A DNA stretch of 15,435 nt from Clostridia bacterium. Lineage in GTDB: Bacteria > Bacillota > Clostridia > Christensenellales > UBA1242. Of this stretch, positions 1 through 7,395 are shown in pieces. The stretch spans positions 1 to 15,435 of the forward strand of contig JAFQBZ010000095.1 of NCBI GenBank assembly GCA_017399515.1, in the 5' to 3' direction. The position numbers and the translations under genes are program-made. Positions within the stretch are counted from its first letter, which is position 1. Every line of letters starts with the position of its first letter. Under the pieces are notes generated by a model that saw nothing but the letters and a program-made list of their open reading frames with translations, did not search any database and was not told where the DNA came from.

Positions 1-2262
1 CATCTTTCCGTTGATTTGAACAGGAATTTCAATTTCATTTAAAATCATCGCTTTTTCATCAGCAACTGGCCATTTTTCATTTTCGATATTTTCGCCATAG
101 CCCATAATTTCGAAAAGTTCGTTTGCGATGTGTGGTGCAAATGGGCTGATGATTAACAATAAGTTTTTGTAATCTGCGTGTGACAATTTTCCAACCTTAT
201 AGATTTCGTTAACCAAAATCATAATTGAAGAAATTGCTGTGTTGAATTTTGTGTTATCAATATCGCTTGTAACTTTCTTAATTGTTGAGTTTGTGATGAA
301 GTTAAGTTCTTTAACTTCACTGTCAACAACAAGTTCTTGCAAGTTCCAAATTCTTGACAAGAGTTTATTGCAGGCTTTCAAACCTTCTTCACTCCAAGTT
401 GCTTTTTCACTGTAATCTCCAATAAAACTCATCCAAACTCTAAGTGAATCAGCGCCATATCTGTCAATCATAATTCTTGGGTCAATGCCGTTTCCAGCAC
501 TCTTGCTCATTTTCTTTCCGTCAGCGCCTAAAATCAAACCTTGAGAAATTCTCTTTTTGAATGGTTCATCAACAGGAACAAGGTCAAGGTCATAAAGAAC
601 TTTAACCCAGAATCTTGCATAAAGAAGGTGTCTTGTTGTGTGTTCATTTCCACCATTATAAAGACAAACAGGAAGCCAAGCGTTAAGTGCTTCTTTGCTT
701 GCGAATTCGTTTTTGTTGTGTGGGTCGCAATATCTTAAGAAATACCATGAAGAACCAGCCCAACCTGGCATTGTGTCGGTTTCACGCTTTGCAGGTGCAC
801 CGCAGCAAGGGCAAGTTGTGTTAACCCATTCATCAATTACTGAAAGTGGAGATTCTCCATCTTTGGTTGGCTCATAAGATTCAACCTTTGGAAGTGTGAT
901 TGGAAGGTTCTCTTCTTTTTCAGGAACCCAACCACATTTAGGGCAGTTAATCATTGGAATTGGTTCACCCCAATATCTTTGTCTTGAGAAAATCCAATCG
1001 CGCATTTTGAAATTAAGTTTCTTTCTTGCAACGCCCATTTTAACAAGTTTGTTTGTGATTGCTTCTTTTGCTTCTTCAACAGTTAAGCCTGTGAATTCTT
1101 CAGAATTGATAAGTTTAATACCTTTGCCAAGATAGTCATATTTTTCAAGTGCTTTTTCACTTACATCACCTTCAATAACTTGAATTTTATCAATGCCAAA
1201 CTTGTCAGCAAATTCATAATCTCTTTGGTCGTGTGTTGGAACAGCCATAACTGCACCTGTGCCATAACCAGCAAGCACGAAGTCACCAATATAAACATCA
1301 ACTTCTTTGCCGTTAACAGGGTTGATTGCAGAAATGCCTTCAAGTTTCAAGCCTGACTTATCTTTATTCATTTCAGTTCTGTCAAACTCACTCTTTTTAG
1401 CAGTTTCAGCGCGATATTTTTCAACTTCTGCCCAATTCTTGATTTTATCTTTCAAACTATCAACGATTTTGCTTTCAGGTGCAAGAACCATAAATGTGAT
1501 GCCATAAATTGTTTCAATGCAAGTTGTGAAAATTGAGAACTCTCCACCTTGTTTAATTTTGAAATCAACTTCAACACCTTCACTCTTTCCAATCCAGTTA
1601 AGTTGGCTGGTTTTGATGTAATCAAGATAATCAGTTTTTGAAAGGTCATCAGCGAGCCTCTCGCCATACTTTGTCATTTTCAAAATCCATTGTGCTTTTG
1701 ACTTTTGTGTGGTTTCTGCATGACATTGACAGCAAGTGCCGTCTTCAACTTCTTCATTTGCTAAAACGCCGCAGTTTGGGCAATAGTTAACAGTTGTTTC
1801 TTGCTTTTCAGCAAGGCCTTTTTTGAAGAATTGAATAAATTGCCATTGTGTCCATTTATAATAATCTTCATCACAAGAGTTGATTGTTCTGTTCCAATCA
1901 AAAGAAATTCCAAGACCTTTGATTTGCTTGTGGAAAGTTGCAATATTTCTTTCAACAATTTCTTGTGGAAGTTTGTGTTCACGAATTGCAGTTCTTTCAG
2001 CCTCTAAGCCAAACGCGTCAGTTCCAAATGGAAAGAGCACATTTTTGCCAGAAAGTCTTTCTTTTCTTGCATAAGCATCAATTGCTGTGTAACTTCTTGT
2101 GTGACCCAAGTGAAGACCAATGCCTGATGGATAAGGAAACTCAATCAAAATATATTCATTTTCTTTGCCTTCAGCATGATTTTCAACACTATAAGTTCTG
2201 TTGTCGTCCCAAATCTTTTGCCATTTTGCTTCGATTTCTTTTGGACTATATTTCTTAATCAT
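1..2262 (-). CDS. leuS: Leucyl-tRNA synthetase (C-terminus cut by window edge)
   Basis: Class I aminoacyl-tRNA synthetase that charges tRNA-Leu in the cytoplasm. The frame is open from ATG at 2262 to the window edge (754 codons). Bacterial LeuRS usually runs to about 800-860 residues, so only the C-terminal end is missing. Visible in order: HIGH-type motif HLGH (51-54) after FPYPSG; zinc-type cysteines C161, C164, C177/C178, C180; the WIGKSEG entry to the CP1 editing domain; the editing Thr-rich peptide TTCIET (246-251); the editing motif GTGAVMAVPTHDQRDYEFA with Asp345; RETDTM and SSWYFLRYCDP; and KMSKS (584-588) followed by RYGADSLRVW. The editing peptide departs from the usual TTRPDT. A GCGAGG-type Shine-Dalgarno lies about 6 nt upstream of the ATG, which supports this start. 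A sigma-A-like promoter sits close by and no T-box leader is visible. Identity is certain; only the end of the gene is unseen. Confidence 0.97.
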   Translation of the reverse strand, partial: MIKKYSPKEIEAKWQKIWDDNRTYSVENHAEGKENEYILIEFPYPSGIGLHLGHTRSYTAIDAYARKERLSGKNVLFPFGTDAFGLEAERTAIREHKLPQEIVERNIATFHKQIKGLGISFDWNRTINSCDEDYYKWTQWQFIQFFKKGLAEKQETTVNYCPNCGVLANEEVEDGTCCQCHAETTQKSKAQWILKMTKYGERLADDLSKTDYLDYIKTSQLNWIGKSEGVEVDFKIKQGGEFSIFTTCIETIYGITFMVLAPESKIVDSLKDKIKNWAEVEKYRAETAKKSEFDRTEMNKDKSGLKLEGISAINPVNGKEVDVYIGDFVLAGYGTGAVMAVPTHDQRDYEFADKFGIDKIQVIEGDVSEKALEKYDYLGKGIKLINSEEFTGLTVEEAKEAITNKLVKMGVARKKLNFKMRDWIFSRQRYWGEPIPMINCPKCGWVPEKEENLPITLPKVESYEPTKDGESPLSVIDEWVNTTCPCCGAPAKRETDTMPGWAGSSWYFLRYCDPHNKNEFASKEALNAWLPVCLYNGGNEHTTRHLLYARFWVKVLYDLDLVPVDEPFKKRISQGLILGADGKKMSKSAGNGIDPRIMIDRYGADSLRVWMSFIGDYSEKATWSEEGLKACNKLLSRIWNLQELVVDSEVKELNFITNSTIKKVTSDIDNTKFNTAISSIMILVNEIYKVGKLSHADYKNLLLIISPFAPHIANELFEIMGYGENIENEKWPVADEKAMILNEIEIPVQINGKM

Positions 2263-2299
2263 AATAACCTCGCTAGCGTAAAAATTTAATTACTTTTTT

Positions 2300-2328
2300 A
2301 ATATAGCACGATTTTTTGATTTTCTCAA
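2300..2328 (-). promoter_or_regulatory. Promoter of leuS
   Basis: Reading the minus strand, TTGAGA (2328-2323) is followed after exactly 17 bp by TATATT (2305-2300). This predicts a start near 2293 and a leader of about 30 nt. Such a leader is too short for a T-box, although many leuS genes in this phylum carry one. Confidence 0.7.
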
Positions 2329-2425
2329 TATTTTTGACAGATTTTTATTAATATTATTTTTAATAAAAATAAAAGCCTTGATTTTTGACATTATTTGTTT
2401 TTGCTTTTTAAATTTAAAATTGTTA

Positions 2426-2454
2426 TTGAAATGAGCCTTTTATTATGTTATAAT
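2426..2454 (+). promoter_or_regulatory. Promoter and ribosome site of the 178-aa gene
   Basis: TTGAAA (2426-2431), a 17-bp spacer and a perfect TATAAT (2449-2454) predict a start near 2461. The leader then carries a strong Shine-Dalgarno, GGGAGG (2470-2475), 8 nt before ATG 2484. Both elements are close to consensus, so the gene is probably well expressed. Confidence 0.8.
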
Positions 2455-2483
2455 TTTCTTGTTTTCTATGGGAGGGAAATTTT

Positions 2484-3020
2484 ATGAAAAAAGAAAATTG
2501 GCTTGCACCGGTTTCAAAAAATGATGTTGCAGGTTTTGCACACAAACACATGAACCTTGAAAGAATTATGGTGCTTGAAGAAAATGAAGACTTAAATTAT
2601 GGCAAATTTTTCGAAGTAGGTGGCTTCACAAACGAACCTGTTATCAGTTCTTGGGGAAAAGCAAATCAATACTTCAACCCTATCAACCTTGGCGAGTTTG
2701 GACCTGTTGATGCCGATGAATATAGAGAAACCACTGTTAATGATTTAAGACAACTTTTTGGTGAAGACCAAAACCTTATCAATATTTATCTTGCTTGGAT
2801 TATGCTTGTTGCTGAAAAGAATGCTGGAAGACAAATTGATGGCAAAACATATTTAGAAAGTTTTTCAAATGCCTGCCATTCACACATTGATTTGGTTAAA
2901 GCAGCAGAAATTCGTGCAGTAGAAAATGAAGCAGATGAAAAGAAAAAATGTGTTTCAGCGTTTGTTTCACAAATTGCACCAAAGAAAGACACTGACACAG
3001 TTGCACCACAAAAACAATAA
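2484..3020 (+). CDS. Hypothetical 178-aa cytoplasmic protein
   Basis: I do not recognise this family. The product has no signal peptide, lipobox or clear membrane segment. It is acidic through the middle (for example EFGPVDADEYRETTVNDL). A predicted helical segment around 93-125 (NLINIYLAWIMLVAEKNAGR) is the most hydrophobic part. A helix rich in Ala, Glu and Lys follows (about 137-155), and the tail is low-complexity Lys/Thr/Gln (APKKDTDTVAPQKQ), probably disordered. Single cysteines occur at about 130 and 155, with no metal-binding pattern. It is a single-gene transcription unit: near-consensus promoter, GGGAGG ribosome site 8 nt before the ATG, and a hairpin terminator directly after the stop. 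It is divergent from leuS and convergent with the VanW-family gene. Codon use matches its neighbours, so there is no sign of recent transfer. It is very likely a real gene because of these signals; the function is unknown. Confidence 0.85.
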   Translation: MKKENWLAPVSKNDVAGFAHKHMNLERIMVLEENEDLNYGKFFEVGGFTNEPVISSWGKANQYFNPINLGEFGPVDADEYRETTVNDLRQLFGEDQNLINIYLAWIMLVAEKNAGRQIDGKTYLESFSNACHSHIDLVKAAEIRAVENEADEKKKCVSAFVSQIAPKKDTDTVAPQKQ

Positions 3021-3027
3021 TAAAAAA

Positions 3028-3055
3028 ACTCAAACCAAATGGTTTGGGTTTTTAT
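3028..3055. terminator. Bidirectional intrinsic terminator
   Basis: The stem ACTCAAACC / GGTTTGGGT (9 bp with one G-U) closes on the loop AAAT. On the plus strand it is followed by TTTTTTATTTTG. On the minus strand the A-run at 3022-3028 supplies the U-tract. It lies between the convergent 178-aa gene and the VanW-family gene and can serve both. Confidence 0.85.
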
Positions 3056-3063
3056 TTTGCTTT

Positions 3064-4326
3064 TTAAACTGCATTTTTAACAATTATTCCGCGTGTTGGG
3101 TTATATGTGTTTGAACGAATTTTTTGTGTTTTCACAAGCCTGCCTTGTTTGTCATAAAAGTTCAAATATCCATTTGAAGAAAAACCGTCTTTGGCATAAC
3201 TGATTCGCTTTTCTTCTCCAGCAAAAACGCCAAATGATTCAGCCTGTTTTGGGTCGGTTATCACTTCTTCTTTTTCTGCCGGAATGATTTTTGTTTTTTC
3301 ACTAAACCTTGTAATTTTAAATTCGTTAGGTTTACCAAAAATTTTCACTTTGCAAATATCACCTTTTGAAGATGTTGTGAAAATCAGTTTTGAACCAGAG
3401 TTGTTTCGAATCACCAAATCACTTGAACCGGTGTTCACCATTGCATCAAAACTTGGCTCAATGTAAGACACAGGCAAACTGTGATTATGCACTTCTAAAA
3501 TTTCAAGCCCTGCCAAAAGACACGCATTATAAAGCGTGGTGCTTACTTGACACACCCCACCACCAAAACCTTCAACAAAAGTTCCGCCAGAAATAATTTT
3601 TGCGGGTTTATAACCTGCACTTTCATTTCTAACACCTGTCACTTCATTAAAACTTAAAATTTCACCATCTTCAAGTGTCACACCATCAAATGATTCAAGC
3701 GCCACTTGAATGTTGTTTTTTCGTGCCATTGAACTTGTTTCGAAATTGGTTGAAAAACAACTTTTTTCACGAATTAAGTTTTGAGATTTGTCTTTAAATT
3801 CTTCAATTTTTAAATTGATTTTTATTTGCTTTTTGCCTATTAAAATTTGATTTTTAAGTGAATCAAAAAAATCTATTTCATTTATAAACCTTCCACTCTC
3901 GCCTTTTTTTGTGTAAATTTCACAACTGTTTTTAATCACAAAAATTTCATCATCAACAAAATCTTTTTCAAGAAGACTTTTCAATTTTTTCAAAATAATT
4001 TTTATTTCAGGAAACAGATATGTCATTTGTTCTTTTTTTGTAAGCCCAAAATTTTCAAGCATTGTTAAAATTTCTTTTTTATTTTCACTTTGTCTTGCCT
4101 TTTTTTGAAAGTTTGATAAATTCAAATTTTTAAAATCAGTTTCTTTGAACACAAATTTTTTGCTGTGATGAGATATTTCAAATTCATAAATTTTATCTTC
4201 TTCAAAAACAACATTTGCAAACACTTGATTTTGAATCAAATTTTCTCTCACAAAAAAAACTGCAGCACAAAAAATTGCCACAACAAAAAATAAGAGTTTG
4301 AAGCAGATTTTTTGAATCTTTTTCAT
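3064..4326 (-). CDS. VanW-family envelope protein
   Basis: Membrane-anchored extracytoplasmic protein of the VanW family, named after a gene of the vanB glycopeptide-resistance cluster but widespread in Firmicutes without resistance. Its biochemical activity is unknown. The N-terminus is a signal anchor: KKIQK charges, then a hydrophobic run at about 9-26. Residues 35-190 are a Lys/Glu-rich region in the place where related proteins have a peptidoglycan-binding-like domain. The VanW domain spans about 190-330 and carries the hallmark blocks LEDGEILSFNEVTG, GGGVCQVSTTLYNA (about 255-268), AGLEILEVHNHSLPVSYI and DLVIRN. The C-terminal 335-415 ends in NTYNPTRGIIVK, a G5-like or VanW C-terminal segment. 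It is the last gene of the cca unit, starting 19 nt after the microprotein stop. The only ribosome site, AAGAG (4332-4328), lies 1 nt from the ATG, which is too close, so reinitiation from upstream translation is likely. There are no resistance genes nearby, so a resistance role is not implied. Confidence 0.93.
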   Translation of the reverse strand: MKKIQKICFKLLFFVVAIFCAAVFFVRENLIQNQVFANVVFEEDKIYEFEISHHSKKFVFKETDFKNLNLSNFQKKARQSENKKEILTMLENFGLTKKEQMTYLFPEIKIILKKLKSLLEKDFVDDEIFVIKNSCEIYTKKGESGRFINEIDFFDSLKNQILIGKKQIKINLKIEEFKDKSQNLIREKSCFSTNFETSSMARKNNIQVALESFDGVTLEDGEILSFNEVTGVRNESAGYKPAKIISGGTFVEGFGGGVCQVSTTLYNACLLAGLEILEVHNHSLPVSYIEPSFDAMVNTGSSDLVIRNNSGSKLIFTTSSKGDICKVKIFGKPNEFKITRFSEKTKIIPAEKEEVITDPKQAESFGVFAGEEKRISYAKDGFSSNGYLNFYDKQGRLVKTQKIRSNTYNPTRGIIVKNAV

Positions 4327-4345
4327 ACTCTTATTTTGGCTTTAT

Positions 4346-4477
4346 TTATATTTTTTTATTTATCTTTTTTTCTAGATTTTTAAGTTTAAATTTTTCTAAA
4401 TTTTCACTGTGATTAACCATAAAAATAAAAACCAGATTAATCAAAACAATGAAACTTACAATCATCACAAAAAACAT
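4346..4477 (-). CDS. 43-aa single-pass membrane microprotein coupled to cca
   Basis: A short frame opens with an ATG overlapping the cca stop codon as TAATG (cca stop 4479-4477, start 4477-4475), runs 43 codons and stops with TAA at 4348-4346. The product begins MFFVMIVSFIVLINLVF, about 21 hydrophobic residues making one membrane helix. It then becomes fully polar and basic: NHSENLEKFKLKNLEKKIN, with leucines spaced as in an amphipathic helix. Such a sharp hydrophobic/charged split is unlikely in random sequence. It fills most of the gap between cca and the VanW-family gene, with 19 nt to the next ATG, and there is no separate promoter or Shine-Dalgarno, so it would depend on translational coupling. 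The topology suggests N-out/C-in by the positive-inside rule. It resembles no family I recognise. Its being a real gene is inference from overlap, position and composition. Confidence 0.6.
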   Translation of the reverse strand: MFFVMIVSFIVLINLVFIFMVNHSENLEKFKLKNLEKKINKKI

Positions 4478-5871
4478 TATTCATCTAAATATAAATCAGG
4501 GTTTGAATTTATCATTTTGCTTGCCATAACACACAAAGATTCTTTGTTGTTTTTTGTCGGATCAAGTGCCACTTTTAAAAGCATATTATCAATTAAAGTG
4601 TCGATATTTTCAAGTCTTACATGAGGATTAATTTTGATGATGTCATCACCACGAATTGCAAGGTCTAACCTGTTAAATGGTGCACCTTTTTTAATCATGT
4701 CATCATAAGTTTTTCTAAGAATTTCTGCTGAGCGTGATTTAACAGGAAAACCTCGGTTTTCACACTTAATCACTGTTTTAAGTTCAACAATGTTTTCAAT
4801 CACTTCATGATTTTCAAAAATGAATTTTTTAACAGTATTTTTCGAAGCAAGACCAAATCTGTTAAAGTCATAACCTTTAATGATTTTGATAACTCTTTCA
4901 ACCACTTCTCTGTTATAACCAAGACCTTCAATGCCAAGATTTTTATGAATGATATTTTCCAAAAATTCACGAGCGCCAAAGAAATTGTTTCTAAGTTCCA
5001 TAGTTTTAACTTTTCCGCAATCATGAAGAAGCATTGCAAGTCTTATTGCTGGAGATGAGTCTTTCAAACAATTCATAATATGCTGATAAATTGGTTCGCC
5101 TTTTTTATCAACCACTTTCGAATTTTTAATTGCATCAACAGCAGGAAGAATATATTTCCAAGCATCAAGTTCACCAAGAAGCATCATTGCTCTAACATGC
5201 GCAGTTCTTGTATAGTTAAGTTCAGGATAAATTCCATCAGCGGTCAAAAGTCTTTCAAATTCATTCTTTAAACGATATTTTGAAATGAAACGAATTTTGT
5301 AAGCATTTTGCTTTGCATAAAACATTTCTTCTTCAGGAATCTCAAGACCCAAAGCAGCGGCAAAACGAACAAGTCTTAAAATTCTTTCAGGGTCATCATT
5401 GAAAACATTTTTTGGTGACCTTGTGGTTGTGATTCTGCGTTCTTTAACATCTTCAATTCCACCAAGTGGGTCAACATATTCACCCTCTTCAATGTTAAAA
5501 TAAATAGCATTAATTTTAAAGTCACGGCGAAGTGAATCTTCTTCAAGACTCTTTATAAACTCAATGTGGTCTGGGGTGTGTGATTCACTTTCATAAAACT
5601 CTTTTCTAAAAGTTGCGTGCTCATATCTTCTCTTTCCAAAGATTGCCATAACACCAACAGACTCGTTAAGGTTTTTAACTTCAAACTTTGTGCCAGCAAG
5701 CATTTTCTTAAGTTCTTTTGGTGTCACTGACGAACAAAGGTCAATATCATCACGAAGCACACTAGAAATTCCAAGATATGAATCTCTAACATATCCACCA
5801 ACAATAAAAAGTTCTTTTTTATTCGCTTTAAAAATTTGCGATAATTCTTTAAGTTCTGCAGGAATTTTCAT
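4477..5871 (-). CDS. cca: CCA tRNA nucleotidyltransferase (class II, with HD domain)
   Basis: Adds or repairs the 3'-CCA of tRNAs from CTP and ATP in the cytoplasm. It belongs to the class II nucleotidyltransferase/poly(A) polymerase family and its length (464 aa) is typical. Visible: GGYVRD (25-30); the metal-binding pair in DDIDL (D42, D44); RRDF (115-118) with NAI; DPLGGIEDV (134-142); the nucleotide-template motif DDPER (159-163) before ILRLVRFAAALGL; an HD-type LLHDCGK (H283, D284); and the C-terminal block FNRLDLAIRGDDIIKI (399-414) usual in bacterial CCA enzymes. A GAAGGTG ribosome site lies 8 nt upstream of the ATG, so the start is secure. It is the first gene of a three-gene unit with the microprotein and the VanW-family gene. 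A pure poly(A) polymerase role is the main alternative; the HD domain and C-terminal block favour CCA addition. Confidence 0.93.
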   Translation of the reverse strand: MKIPAELKELSQIFKANKKELFIVGGYVRDSYLGISSVLRDDIDLCSSVTPKELKKMLAGTKFEVKNLNESVGVMAIFGKRRYEHATFRKEFYESESHTPDHIEFIKSLEEDSLRRDFKINAIYFNIEEGEYVDPLGGIEDVKERRITTTRSPKNVFNDDPERILRLVRFAAALGLEIPEEEMFYAKQNAYKIRFISKYRLKNEFERLLTADGIYPELNYTRTAHVRAMMLLGELDAWKYILPAVDAIKNSKVVDKKGEPIYQHIMNCLKDSSPAIRLAMLLHDCGKVKTMELRNNFFGAREFLENIIHKNLGIEGLGYNREVVERVIKIIKGYDFNRFGLASKNTVKKFIFENHEVIENIVELKTVIKCENRGFPVKSRSAEILRKTYDDMIKKGAPFNRLDLAIRGDDIIKINPHVRLENIDTLIDNMLLKVALDPTKNNKESLCVMASKMINSNPDLYLDE

Positions 5872-5915
5872 CTTCTTTTCACCTTCAAAAAATTCTTCTT
5901 TAAAATTGTTTATAT

Positions 5916-5943
5916 ATTATATAATAAAATAATATTATCATAA
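5916..5943 (-). promoter_or_regulatory. Possible promoter of the cca unit
   Basis: On the minus strand a perfect TATAAT (5921-5916) lies 45-50 bp upstream of the cca start. A weak -35, TTATGA (5943-5938), is 16 bp away. The region is so AT-rich that the -35 is uncertain. Confidence 0.4.
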
Positions 5944-5966
5944 TTTATTTTTTTACTCAATTAAAA

Positions 5967-5990
5967 AAGACCACCTGTCTTATTTTTTTT
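5967..5990. terminator. Short terminator-like hairpin between divergent genes
   Basis: AAGAC and GTCTT (5 bp) close on the loop CACCT. A run of eight T follows on the plus strand after one A, and an A-run precedes it so that the minus strand also ends in T. It sits between two divergent genes, where no terminator is needed for either, so it may be chance or may insulate them. Confidence 0.3.
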
Positions 5991-6017
5991 GTTATTTTAT
6001 TTTCTTTTTTGTAAATT
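5989..6017 (+). promoter_or_regulatory. Possible promoter of the lipoprotein gene
   Basis: TTGTTA (5989-5994), a 17-bp spacer and TAAATT (6012-6017) would place a transcription start about 35-40 nt upstream of the lipoprotein ATG. The match is moderate in a very T-rich stretch. Confidence 0.35.
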
Positions 6018-6059
6018 TATTTTTGAATAAAAATCAACACTAAAAAAAACACTAATAAT

Positions 6060-6794
6060 ATGAAAAAGATTTTTATATTTATTTTTTGTTTATCTTTATT
6101 TTTTCTTTCAGGCTGTTCAAAAAAAGAAACCAATAATCAAGAAGCACAAAACCAAGCATATCTTTCAAGTGTTGATAAAATTATTTCTAATGAAATTTCA
6201 AGTTTTGATAACAGTGAATCTTTTGACGAAGAAACAATAAAAACACTTTCAGTTATTCTTCGAACCAATTTTGAAAATAATCTTTCAAATAAAAAAGAAC
6301 TGACAAAAAATAATAATGACATTTTAAATAATGATATATATAATATAGTAAGAGAAACAAGTGGCGAAGTTTTAGAAGATGAAGAAGAACCTTTAACAGA
6401 ACTTTATATTGAAGATGATAAAACCAAGAATCAAGAATGGTGTGTTCTTGTTAAAAAATCTAAAATTTTAGAAATGCTTAAAAAGAATAACATCAGTCTT
6501 TCAAATTTATCAAACTTTGAGGTGGTGACAAATGAAGAAGGTTACACTGAAAAGATAATCATTGCTGGCAAAGAGTTTGATTTTTATTATTTAATGAAAG
6601 CATTTAATTTGCCATCAAATAAAAATATATCAATTGTTAATAACTTAACAAGCATAAAAATCACCGGAATTGGAATAGGAAAAAATGAAAATTTTAACCT
6701 TGAAACCATCAAAACCTTATCTAATCAGGGGTACGATTATAAAAGCATAATTAAATCGAAAAAAAATAGTTTTAAAATAATAAATAATGCTTAA
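6060..6794 (+). CDS. Predicted lipoprotein of unknown function
   Basis: A 244-aa secreted lipoprotein. The N-terminus MKK, then a hydrophobic run and the lipobox LSGC with acylated Cys at residue 19, is a clear type II signal peptide. The mature protein is expected to be anchored on the outer face of the membrane. It starts with a polar linker (SKKETNNQEAQNQ), then a long acidic Asn/Ser/Glu-rich helical segment up to about 125, then a compact half with EWCVLVKKSKILEMLKKNN and a TSIKITGIGIG block. I do not recognise the fold. No Shine-Dalgarno is visible: the bases before the ATG are only A, C and T (AACACTAATAAT), which is unusual here and suggests low expression or start recognition through A/U-rich leader binding. 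It is transcribed alone, divergent from cca and convergent with the ABC exporter, with a gene-poor region behind it. Confidence 0.85.
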   Translation: MKKIFIFIFCLSLFFLSGCSKKETNNQEAQNQAYLSSVDKIISNEISSFDNSESFDEETIKTLSVILRTNFENNLSNKKELTKNNNDILNNDIYNIVRETSGEVLEDEEEPLTELYIEDDKTKNQEWCVLVKKSKILEMLKKNNISLSNLSNFEVVTNEEGYTEKIIIAGKEFDFYYLMKAFNLPSNKNISIVNNLTSIKITGIGIGKNENFNLETIKTLSNQGYDYKSIIKSKKNSFKIINNA

Positions 6795-6849
6795 AAACAC
6801 TGTTAAAAACTTTATAAAAACTTGCTAAATTTCTTTAAAAATTTACATA

Positions 6850-6909
6850 ACTTATTAACCTTCTAAAGCCCATAAAATCAGCATTTAGAAGACTTATTAA
6901 CTTATTAAC
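6850..6909. repeat. Direct repeats directly flanking a hairpin
   Basis: ACTTATTAAC at 6850-6859 and again at 6892-6901 are identical 10-mers. They exactly abut the perfect 8-bp inverted repeat CTTCTAAA (6860-6867) / TTTAGAAG (6884-6891), which encloses 16 bp. A third copy, CTTATTAAC (6901-6909), follows in tandem. The layout, direct repeat / inverted arm / core / inverted arm / direct repeat, is seen in the sequence. Its function is unknown. Confidence 0.6.
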
Positions 6910-6988
6910 AATGCTAATAATAAAAACAATAATTTAAAAATAAAAAAATAATTGAAAAAGACAGAAAAAAGAAAATTATTTATAAAAG

Positions 6989-7041
6989 AAAAAAGAGAGT
7001 TTTAAGTCACTTTTTAGTGATGAAATAAACTTTCTTTTTTT
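6989..7041 (+). terminator. Long two-tier hairpin with T-tract
   Basis: The outer stem is AAAAAAGAGAGTTT (6989-7002) with AAACTTTCTTTTTT (7027-7040), 14 bp with one G-U. An inner stem, TCACT / AGTGA on loop TTTT, lies at 7006-7019. The right outer arm is itself the T-tract. It could end the lipoprotein transcript about 200 nt after its stop codon. The delay is odd, so a structured 3' UTR or RNA element is possible. Confidence 0.5.
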
Positions 7042-7395
7042 GTGTCAGGGGTTTAATTAAAATTCAAATTTCTTGTGATAGAATAGAGTTGCATAAACGC
7101 ACCAGAATTTAATTTCAAAATTGGAGAAAAAAATGACTTAAAAGAAAATTTACAAACCCAAAATGTATAAAAATTTTGTTATTTGAAAAATTTTTACATT
7201 TTAAAATTTTAAGAAGCAAAGTAAAATATAAAAAGAAACATCAAAAGCAAAAAATAAAATTTATAAATTTACAAATCAAAAAAAACGCAAAAACACACCC
7301 TTATAATATAAAATAACATAAAATTTTAATAAAATAATAAAAAATCTTGCAAAAATTAGATTTAGTTATAAAAATATAATTATTTATTTTTTGTG

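Noticed and set aside
541..1135. Plus-strand open frames across leuS
   Set aside because: They are antisense to clearly conserved LeuRS motifs, lack ribosome sites and contain no recognisable domain.
2263..2483. T-box riboswitch for leuS
   Set aside because: The predicted leader is about 30 nt and no antiterminator core (AGGGTGGNACCGCG type) is visible on the minus strand.
3064..4326. Glycopeptide-resistance determinant
   Set aside because: VanW-family proteins are common in susceptible Firmicutes and no vanA/B, vanH, vanX or two-component genes are present.
6850..6909. Insertion sequence remnant
   Set aside because: No transposase fragment is present and the unit is far smaller than any IS or typical MITE; reported only as a repeat of unknown nature.
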